Source: Alphaproteobacteria bacterium (GTDB taxonomy: Bacteria > Pseudomonadota > Alphaproteobacteria > Rhizobiales > Hyphomicrobiaceae). From it: a stretch of DNA of 5,930 nt. The notes under the pieces are model-generated. The model searched no databases. It worked only from the letters and a program-made list of their open reading frames with translations, and had not been told where the DNA came from. The DNA lies in contig JAHZKN010000351.1 of the NCBI GenBank assembly GCA_022600335.1, forward strand, positions 1-5,930. The letters are read 5' to 3'. This document shows positions 1 to 5,008 of the stretch, one piece after another. The translations under genes were made by a program, and so were the position numbers. Position 1 is the stretch's first letter. Every line of letters begins with the position of its first letter.

Positions 1-21
1 CTGAGGATCCTAGCTCCAACA

Positions 22-969
22 ATGAGTTCGCTTCTTGTAACCCATCCAATTTTTGTCGATCACGATACGGGTTTTGGCCATCCTGAGCGTCCCGATCGCA
101 TGCGGGCGATCGATAAAGTTCTATCGCATGAATTATTTGGCACGCTGAAACGCATCGATGCACCATTGAGAGATGATGTCGAAGCACAAATTCTCCGAGT
201 CCACCCGAAAGATCACCTGGAAACCATTCGGGCCGCGGGCGCGGCATTGAAGGGTGATGCGCATGTGCAAATTGATGCTGATACTGTCATGTCACATGGT
301 TCATGGGAAGCTGCGTTGCGTGCCGTAGGTGCTGGACTTGAAGCCGTCGACAAAGTCATGTCCGCAGACGTTGCCAACGCCTTTTGCCAAGTGCGCCCAC
401 CCGGTCATCACGCAGAGAAACACCGCGCAATGGGGTTCTGTTTGTTCTCTAATGCGGCCATCGCGGGACACTACGCACGCACAAAACACGGTGCAGAACG
501 TATTGCAGTGGTCGATTTTGATGTTCACCACGGCAATGGCACGCAAAATGTATTCTGGGAAGATAAGGACCTCTTCTATGGCTCGACGCATCAAATGCCA
601 TTGTTTCCAGGCACCGGTGCCCTCTCTGAGACTGGCGTTGGAAACATCTGGAATGCGCCTCTAAAGGCTGGCGATGATGGTTTGGTCTTTCGTGACGCGT
701 ATAAGTCGAGAATTCTCGAGCCACTCAAAAACTTTGCACCAGATTTGGTCATTATTTCCGCTGGATTTGATGCTCATAAGCATGATCCGCTTGGTGGCTT
801 GCGCCTGGTTGAGAGCGACTTTATGTGGGCAACGTCGAAGCTTGTCGAGATTGCGGACAAATATGCCAATGGTCGCATCGTCTCAATGCTAGAAGGCGGG
901 TACAACCTGGATGCGCTGGCCAAGTCTGTCGGCGTGCATGTCCGAACTCTGATGGATGCGGCGAGTTAG
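22..969 (+). CDS. Histone deacetylase family protein (zinc-dependent deacetylase)
   Basis: A 315-residue protein with the whole histone deacetylase / acetoin-utilization (AcuC-like) fold; bacterial members are about 300-370 residues. Visible motifs, in order: GHPERPDR (19-26) near the N-terminus, RPPGHHAE (125-132) with the catalytic histidine pair H129/H130, DFDVHHGNGT (165-174) with zinc ligands D167 and H169, GFDAHKHDPLG (248-258) with the third zinc ligand D250, and LEGGYNL (290-296) with the transition-state tyrosine Y294. All catalytic residues are present, so it should be an active cytoplasmic metal-dependent amidohydrolase. The family removes acetyl or other acyl groups from lysines, polyamines or small amides; the substrate cannot be told from sequence. 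The ATG at 22 gives the usual N-terminus, but the only purine-rich stretch upstream (GAGGA, 3-7) is rather far away. It lies 56 bases before xseB in the same direction, so co-transcription is likely. Confidence 0.93.
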   Translation: MSSLLVTHPIFVDHDTGFGHPERPDRMRAIDKVLSHELFGTLKRIDAPLRDDVEAQILRVHPKDHLETIRAAGAALKGDAHVQIDADTVMSHGSWEAALRAVGAGLEAVDKVMSADVANAFCQVRPPGHHAEKHRAMGFCLFSNAAIAGHYARTKHGAERIAVVDFDVHHGNGTQNVFWEDKDLFYGSTHQMPLFPGTGALSETGVGNIWNAPLKAGDDGLVFRDAYKSRILEPLKNFAPDLVIISAGFDAHKHDPLGGLRLVESDFMWATSKLVEIADKYANGRIVSMLEGGYNLDALAKSVGVHVRTLMDAAS

Positions 970-987
970 CAGAGGCCTTGTCCTCTG
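970..987 (+). other. Small inverted repeat just after the deacetylase stop codon
   Basis: CAGAGG (970-975) and CCTCTG (982-987) are perfect reverse complements around a 6-base loop, starting on the base after the TAG stop. No run of T follows, so it does not qualify as an intrinsic terminator. It could be a weak 3' end or RNA-stability element between the deacetylase and xseB, or chance. Confidence 0.3.
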
Positions 988-1025
988 TCGGTGGTCGTCT
1001 TCGATGACAAAAAGCGGATCTCAGT

Positions 1026-1286
1026 ATGGCAAAAGCAACAGCTCAGCATGCGGACGTCAAAGATATGACCTTTGAGCGGGCGCTGAAGGAATTGGAAGCC
1101 ATTGTATCGCGTTTAGAGCGCGGCGACGTTGAGCTTGAAGAAAGCATATCAATCTATGAGCGCGGTGAGACTTTGAAAGCGCATTGCGATCAACTTCTCA
1201 AACGTGCCGAAGCTAAGGTCGAAAAACTCACTTTTAACTCAGATGGGACCCCGAGGGGGACCGAAAAACTGGACAAAAATGGCTAG
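1026..1286 (+). CDS. xseB: Exodeoxyribonuclease VII small subunit
   Basis: An 86-residue acidic, mostly helical protein, normal for XseB (about 70-90 residues). The family pattern is clear: FERALKELEAIVSRLERG (16-33), LEESISIYERG (37-47), then a C-terminal helix ending in AEAKVEKL (61-68) and the short GTEKLD tail (78-83) that resembles alphaproteobacterial members. XseB binds in several copies to the large subunit XseA to make exonuclease VII, which degrades single-stranded DNA from both ends; xseA is not in this window, as is common. The ATG at 1026 follows a weak GGA (1016-1018). A 126-base gap to dxs follows. Many proteobacteria carry a farnesyl diphosphate synthase gene (ispA) between xseB and dxs; here it is absent. 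Confidence 0.95.
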   Translation: MAKATAQHADVKDMTFERALKELEAIVSRLERGDVELEESISIYERGETLKAHCDQLLKRAEAKVEKLTFNSDGTPRGTEKLDKNG

Positions 1287-1412
1287 ATCACGCAAGGCCG
1301 AAGCCTTATAGGCAGATGTAGACGTAACGGTGCCGCTGCTATTTGTCTGTGACGGTTTGGATGCAGAGTATGGTACAAGTGCTTAGGGTGAAATTGCCCA
1401 GAATCTCAAGAA
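1287..1412 (+). other. xseB-dxs intergenic region, no clear signal
   Basis: This 126-base gap is the longest untranslated stretch in the window and the likely place for any dxs promoter, but I see no -35/-10 pair with good sequence and spacing. It holds one small hairpin (AAGGC, 1294-1298, pairing with GCCTT, 1303-1307, around CGAA) with no T-run after it. Near its 3' end GTGAAATTG (1388-1396) recurs at 1432-1440 inside the dxs start region. No coding frame of note and no recognisable ispA remnant is visible by eye. Confidence 0.4.
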
Positions 1413-1426
1413 ATGCAGAAATGCAG
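1411..1426 (+). repeat. Tandem 8-base duplication at the dxs start
   Basis: AAATGCAG occurs twice head to tail (1411-1418 and 1419-1426). Each copy brings an ATG: the first (1413) is in frame with dxs, the second (1421) is out of frame and meets TGA at 1433-1435 after four codons. The duplication may have created the upstream in-frame ATG by accident, which is a reason to prefer 1428 or 1440 as the dxs start. Confidence 0.6.
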
Positions 1427-3353
1427 TATGAGTGAAATTGTGAGTAAGACACCACTGCTCGATACGATAAAGACAGCTGCAGATTTGCGGCAGCTGCCGG
1501 AATCGGAACTGTCACAACTTGCCGAAGAGTTGCGCATAGAAACTATCGATGCCGTTTCCGTCACTGGTGGTCACCTCGGCGCTGGATTAGGTGTGGTTGA
1601 GCTCACAGTCGCGTTGCATTGGGTCTTCAATACGCCTGAGGATCGGCTGATTTGGGATGTCGGGCATCAAACCTACCCGCACAAGATTCTAACAGGTCGC
1701 CGGGACAAGGTGCGCACCTTGCGTCAGGGCGGCGGACTTTCTGGCTTCACCAAACGTGCGGAGAGTGACAGCGACCCGTTTGGTGCTGGCCATTCATCAA
1801 CGTCGATCTCTGCAGGCCTTGGTATGGCGGTCGCCCGCGACCTTAAGCAAGAGGATCGCAATGTTGTTTGCGTCATCGGTGATGGCGCGATGAGTGCCGG
1901 TATGGCGTATGAGGCGATGAACAACGCAGGTGCCCGCGATGAGCGCTTGATCGTTATTCTCAACGATAATGATATGTCGATTGCGCCACCAACCGGGGCG
2001 TTTTCATCTTACTTAGCGCGCATCACCTCAAGCGGGACCTATCTTTATGTTCGCGATGTGGCGAAGCAACTCGCCAAGCGCCTACCAAAAAGCTGGGAAC
2101 GCCGTGCAGCGCGTGTTGAGGAATACACACGTCACCTTTGGCATGGCGGCATGTGGTTCGAAGAACTTGGTTTCTATTATGTTGGACCGATCGATGGGCA
2201 CGATCTCAATCAGTTGCTGCCGGTACTCAAGAATGTCCGAGACACGCAACAAGGGCCGATCATTGTTCATGCGGTGACGCAAAAAGGCAAAGGGTATGCG
2301 CCGGCGGAAGAATCCAGTGACAAATATCACGGTGTTGCCAAGTTCAATGTGGTCACCGGTGCACAAATGAAACCCAAGGCAAACGCGCCAAGCTATACGC
2401 GTGTGTTTGCCGACAGTCTGATTTCCGAAGCCCGTCGTGATCCAAATATTGTCGCCATCACGGCCGCCATGCCGGATGGCACTGGCCTGGACCACTTTGG
2501 CAAGGAATTTCCGGACCGCACATTTGACGTTGGCATTGCTGAGCAACATGCCGTCACGTTTGCGGCTGGTTTAGCAACGGAAGGATTGAAACCATTTGCA
2601 GCCATCTACTCAACGTTTTTGCAACGTGCCTATGACCAAGTCGTGCATGATGTTGCCATCCAAAAGCTGCCCGTACGGTTTGCCATCGACAGGGCAGGGC
2701 TGGTTGGTGCTGACGGGCCAACGCATGCGGGATCATTCGATTTGGCCTATCTAGGTTGTTTGCCGAATTTTGTGTTGATGGCGGCGGCAGATGAAGTTGA
2801 GTTGCGCCACATGGTGACGACGGCTGCTGCAATTGATGACCGGCCCTCGGCTTTCCGCTATGCGCGCGGTGAAGCGACAGGCGCTGAGCTGCCTGAGTTT
2901 GGCGAGGTTTTGCCGATTGGCAAGGGCCGCATTGTTCGTGAAGGCAGTGCCGTTGCTCTTCTGTCGCTTGGCACACGTCTTGGTGAAGCCATCACCGCCA
3001 GCAATCAGTTGGCGGCACTTGGCTTGCAAACTACAGTTGCCGATGCGCGCTTTGCTAAGCCAATTGACACCAGCTTGATCGACCAGTTGGTTGCTCACCA
3101 CGAAGTGCTTGTGACGATTGAAGAAGGCGCAGTCGGCGGATTTGGCAGTCACGTTCTGCACCATCTGGCGACCAGTGGCGCCTTGGACAAGGGCTTGAAG
3201 GTCCGGACAATGGTCTTACCAGATCGCTTCATTGACCATGACGCGCCAAAGCGGATGTATGAAACCGCTGGGCTATCAGCGGCTAGCATTGTTGAGACGG
3301 TGCTTGCAGCGCTTGGCCGTGAGCGCCTTTTAGACGAAGCCAGCCGTGCTTAA
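1413..3353 (+). CDS. dxs: 1-deoxy-D-xylulose-5-phosphate synthase
   Basis: A full-length (646-residue) thiamine-diphosphate enzyme that condenses pyruvate and glyceraldehyde 3-phosphate to DXP, the first and often flux-controlling step of the MEP isoprenoid pathway; DXP also feeds thiamine and pyridoxal synthesis. Numbering from the ATG at 1413: [10 protein letters not shown] (51-60) with H54, equivalent to E. coli H49; the thiamine-diphosphate motif GDGA (156-159) to N184; the Dxs-type linker VGPIDGHD (257-264); GIAEQHAVT (374-382) with catalytic E377; Y399 and R405; and GADGPTH (432-438) with D434 and H438, which contact substrate. The C-terminal transketolase domain is complete. The start is uncertain: ATG 1413, ATG 1428 and GTG 1440 are in frame, none has a good ribosome binding site, and the GTG gives the N-terminus [10 protein letters not shown] that looks most typical of alphaproteobacterial Dxs. 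The protein body is beyond doubt. Confidence 0.97.
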   Translation: MQKCSMSEIVSKTPLLDTIKTAADLRQLPESELSQLAEELRIETIDAVSVTGGHLGAGLGVVELTVALHWVFNTPEDRLIWDVGHQTYPHKILTGRRDKVRTLRQGGGLSGFTKRAESDSDPFGAGHSSTSISAGLGMAVARDLKQEDRNVVCVIGDGAMSAGMAYEAMNNAGARDERLIVILNDNDMSIAPPTGAFSSYLARITSSGTYLYVRDVAKQLAKRLPKSWERRAARVEEYTRHLWHGGMWFEELGFYYVGPIDGHDLNQLLPVLKNVRDTQQGPIIVHAVTQKGKGYAPAEESSDKYHGVAKFNVVTGAQMKPKANAPSYTRVFADSLISEARRDPNIVAITAAMPDGTGLDHFGKEFPDRTFDVGIAEQHAVTFAAGLATEGLKPFAAIYSTFLQRAYDQVVHDVAIQKLPVRFAIDRAGLVGADGPTHAGSFDLAYLGCLPNFVLMAAADEVELRHMVTTAAAIDDRPSAFRYARGEATGAELPEFGEVLPIGKGRIVREGSAVALLSLGTRLGEAITASNQLAALGLQTTVADARFAKPIDTSLIDQLVAHHEVLVTIEEGAVGGFGSHVLHHLATSGALDKGLKVRTMVLPDRFIDHDAPKRMYETAGLSAASIVETVLAALGRERLLDEASRA

Positions 3354-3383
3354 GTCGGTTTGAAAATTGCTGAAAGAGCTCTT

Positions 3384-3389
3384 GGGAGG
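3384..3389 (+). promoter_or_regulatory. Strong ribosome binding site of the doxX-family gene
   Basis: GGGAGG lies 5 bases before the ATG at 3395 and fixes that start. A 10-base palindrome (AAGAGCTCTT, 3374-3383) sits directly upstream. The site is much closer to the Shine-Dalgarno consensus than those of the deacetylase, xseB and dxs. Confidence 0.75.
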
Positions 3390-3394
3390 CTTCA

Positions 3395-3769
3395 ATGTCT
3401 GCACAAACTGGATGGGTGTCACTCTTAGGTCGGGCTTTGTTAGCGGCAATCTTTATACTGGCTGGCTGGAACAAGATCACCGGCTATGATGGCACCGTGC
3501 AGTACATGCAAGCCTTTGGTTTACCAGCGTTGCTTCTGCCGATGGTTATTGCTTTGGAGCTTGGCGGCGGCCTCGCATTACTTGCTGGTTTTTTAGCGCG
3601 CTGGGCCGCCCTCGCGTTAGCTTTGTTTTCGTTGGCAGCAGCTGTCATCTTTCACAGCAATTTTTCCGATGCCACGCAGATGTCCATGTTCTTGAAGAAC
3701 CTGGCAATCACAGGCGGATTGCTATTGGTTTTTGCGTATGGGCCCGGTCCGCTCTCTGTGCGTGAATAG
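3395..3769 (+). CDS. DoxX family inner-membrane protein
   Basis: A 124-residue very hydrophobic protein with four predicted membrane helices (about 8-26, 43-65, 68-87 and 97-115), the standard DoxX-family layout and length. Family-like features are GRALLAAIFILAGWNKI (12-28), ending TM1, the conserved glycine-rich TM2 (LELGGGLALLAG, 54-65), and FLKNLAITGGLLLVFAYGPG (99-118). DoxX-family proteins are poorly characterised; named relatives are a subunit of an archaeal thiosulfate:quinone oxidoreductase and a mycobacterial partner of superoxide dismutase, so a redox or membrane-stress role is plausible but not shown. The gene begins 41 bases after dxs on the same strand and could be read through from it, and it converges on the lipoprotein gene with only 12 bases between the stop codons. 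Family call is firm; function is open. Confidence 0.9.
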   Translation: MSAQTGWVSLLGRALLAAIFILAGWNKITGYDGTVQYMQAFGLPALLLPMVIALELGGGLALLAGFLARWAALALALFSLAAAVIFHSNFSDATQMSMFLKNLAITGGLLLVFAYGPGPLSVRE

Positions 3770-3791
3770 TGAAGACTGGCTCTATTCTTCA
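3764..3791. other. Overlapping inverted repeats across the convergent gene ends
   Basis: GAATAG (3764-3769, the last codon and stop of the doxX-family gene) pairs with CTATTC (3782-3787, the same Glu-stop of the opposite gene). A second, mutually exclusive pair is TGAAGA (3770-3775) with TCTTCA (3786-3791). The stems are short, AT-rich and lack a T-run, so a bidirectional terminator is only a possibility. Part of the symmetry follows simply from both proteins ending in GAA TAG. Confidence 0.3.
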
Positions 3792-4204
3792 ACCGTGATT
3801 GTTATGACGTCACTTTCCACGGCCGGCTTGTGCGGAACATGGTTCATGTCACCTAAGATGAGCTGCAGCGTGTGCTTGCCCGGTGAAAGCTCCACGACAG
3901 TTTCCGTCTGTCCCTTGCCGAAATGAATGTGGTTCTCGTCTGAAGGAATCGGTGATGAATAGTCCTCTAGACTTGAATCGATGAGGAGATGGTGGTGGCC
4001 ACTGTTCGGTTTGTCCGTTCCTGCTGGCACGATTTCCATGCCCTCTACGCCGAATACCACTTTCACTGATTTTTTTACATTTGCGCCATCGTTGGGCTCA
4101 ACAAAGTAAACGCGCGCCTGTGTATTGGTGGATTGTTCCTGGCTCGCCTCGCTACAGCCCGTGATAAGTAATGCAGCAGCGACCGCAACGAATAGGAATT
4201 TCAT
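3782..4204 (-). CDS. DUF4399 domain lipoprotein, histidine-rich
   Basis: A 140-residue exported protein. Residues 1-16 are a lipoprotein signal peptide with lipobox I-T-G-C (14-17); C17 would be lipidated, and serine at the next position suggests sorting to the outer membrane. The rest matches the DUF4399 pattern: VYFVEPNDGANV (32-43), GHHHLLID (69-76), HIHFGKGQTE (92-101), LSPGKHTLQLILGD (106-119), NHVPHKP (121-127), and a beta-strand end ITITVEE (134-140). It is a small beta-rich domain of unknown function with eight histidines (70, 71, 72, 92, 94, 111, 122, 125), which suggests metal binding but does not prove it. The frame stays open upstream to an ATG at 4286-4288, but that version would bury the signal peptide; ATG 4204 has a GGGAGG site 5 bases before it and gives a clean export signal. 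It is divergent from tlyA and convergent with the doxX-family gene. Confidence 0.88.
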   Translation of the reverse strand: MKFLFVAVAAALLITGCSEASQEQSTNTQARVYFVEPNDGANVKKSVKVVFGVEGMEIVPAGTDKPNSGHHHLLIDSSLEDYSSPIPSDENHIHFGKGQTETVVELSPGKHTLQLILGDMNHVPHKPAVESDVITITVEE

Positions 4205-4209
4205 TTTTG

Positions 4210-4215
4210 CCTCCC
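4210..4215 (-). promoter_or_regulatory. Strong ribosome binding site of the DUF4399 lipoprotein gene
   Basis: On the minus strand GGGAGG lies 5 bases before the ATG at 4204. It decides the start against the upstream ATG at 4288. The 8 bases TGGGAGGC and their 4-base distance to ATG are the same as at the doxX-family gene. Confidence 0.75.
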
Positions 4216-4244
4216 AGGGCACAACCGCACATGTCGTTCTTGAC

Positions 4245-4249
4245 AAGGA
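4245..4249 (+). promoter_or_regulatory. Putative ribosome binding site of tlyA favouring a TTG start
   Basis: AAGGA lies 9 bases before TTG 4259 but 18 bases before ATG 4268. Its spacing therefore supports the rare TTG start, although the ATG gives the N-terminus MRKRLDQ that looks more typical of the family. Confidence 0.45.
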
Positions 4250-4258
4250 TAGCGTATC

Positions 4259-5008
4259 TTGGCCGGTATGCGAAAGCGTCTTGATCAAGTTCTGGTTGAC
4301 AAAAGCCTTGCTGCCTCACGCTCTAGAGCGCGCGACGTGATTGTACGGGGCCTAGTGGAGGTCAATGGCGAGTTGGTTGAGAAGCCAGGGTATCTTGTTG
4401 ATCCGACCATAAAAATCACCATCTCCGATGGGTCCGGATTGGAGCATGTCTCCAGAGGCGCATTGAAGCTTAAGGCGGCTCTCGCAGCATTTTCGTTTGA
4501 TGCTGAGGGTGCGATTGCGCTTGATATTGGAGCTTCGACAGGTGGGTTCACCGAGGTGCTGTTAGAGCATGGTGCGGACAAGGTGTTCAGTGTCGATGTC
4601 GGTCGTGGCCAACTGCACAACCGGCTGCGTGCAGATCCACGTGTTGTGTCGTTAGAAAACTGTGATGCCCGCACGCTGACGCGAGAGTGTATTCCTGCCC
4701 CGATTGACGCTTTGGTTGCGGATGTGAGTTTTATCTCGCTTACTAAGGTATTGCCAACAGCAATGCAGCTCACAACGCCAGCAGCATGGATGATAGCATT
4801 GATCAAGCCGCAATTTGAGGTTGGTCCAGGCGGTCTTGGTAAGGATGGTCTTGTTAAAGATGGAGCGCTGCGCAGTGCGGCGATCGATGACGTGCGATCG
4901 TGGATCGCTAGGCAACAGGGCTGGCACGTCGTTGGGACGATACCGTCTCCAGTCAGGGGCAGTTCCGGTAATTACGAAACGCTGATCGGTGCGCGGCGCG
5001 ATGTCTGA
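4259..5008 (+). CDS. tlyA: TlyA family rRNA (cytidine-2'-O)-methyltransferase
   Basis: A 249-residue protein (246 if ATG 4268 is the start). Residues 4-65 are an S4 RNA-binding domain (RLDQVLVDKSLAASRSRA), joined to a Rossmann-like methyltransferase domain with the S-adenosylmethionine loop LDIGASTGGF (88-97) and SVDVGRGQL (111-119). The K-D-K-E set proposed for the mycobacterial enzyme is complete: K70 in RGALKL, D155 in ADVSFISL, K183 in IKPQFE and E240 in GNYE. In mycobacteria TlyA 2'-O-methylates C1409 of 16S and C1920 of 23S rRNA, which affects capreomycin sensitivity. This protein stops soon after the GNYE motif and lacks the C-terminal tail of the mycobacterial protein, which fits the shorter TlyA type that acts on 23S rRNA; this is an inference. 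Older annotations call such proteins hemolysins. Its last 8 bases overlap the next methyltransferase gene. Confidence 0.93.
   Translation: MAGMRKRLDQVLVDKSLAASRSRARDVIVRGLVEVNGELVEKPGYLVDPTIKITISDGSGLEHVSRGALKLKAALAAFSFDAEGAIALDIGASTGGFTEVLLEHGADKVFSVDVGRGQLHNRLRADPRVVSLENCDARTLTRECIPAPIDALVADVSFISLTKVLPTAMQLTTPAAWMIALIKPQFEVGPGGLGKDGLVKDGALRSAAIDDVRSWIARQQGWHVVGTIPSPVRGSSGNYETLIGARRDV

Larger units (their letters stand above)
4205..4258. other. Divergent intergenic region between the lipoprotein gene and tlyA
   Basis: These 54 bases must hold most of the start signals of two divergent genes. For the minus strand a weak candidate is TTCGCA (plus-strand 4269-4274) and TATCCT (plus-strand 4246-4251) with a 17-base spacer, four of six consensus bases each; its -35 would lie inside tlyA. 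For the plus strand, TTGACA at 4240-4245 is a perfect -35 word but has no -10 at a proper distance upstream of the start codon, so the tlyA promoter is not identified. Confidence 0.25.

Noticed and set aside
1220..1270. Repeated CGAAAAACT (1220-1228 and 1262-1270) as a duplication in the xseB tail
   Set aside because: The two copies encode VEKL and TEKL, both of which resemble normal family sequence at these places, so the repeat is likely chance.
1294..1307. Hairpin AAGGC-CGAA-GCCTT as a terminator after xseB
   Set aside because: The stem is only 5 base pairs and no T-run follows.
2082..2549. Antisense open frame of 155 codons inside dxs
   Set aside because: It lies entirely within a certain dxs coding region, has no recognisable domain, and its arginine/histidine-rich composition is typical of an antisense shadow. 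The same holds for antisense frames at 2554-2976 and 2751-3164.
4240..4245. Perfect TTGACA as -35 of a tlyA promoter
   Set aside because: No -10-like sequence occurs 16-18 bases downstream; a start from it would fall inside the coding region.
4205..4288. 28-residue N-terminal extension of the DUF4399 protein from ATG 4288
   Set aside because: It would place the lipoprotein signal peptide internally and overlap the tlyA start; the strong ribosome binding site and lipobox support ATG 4204.
4285..4806. Antisense open frame of 173 codons inside tlyA
   Set aside because: It is the shadow of conserved TlyA sequence: serine/threonine-rich, without domain or ribosome binding site.
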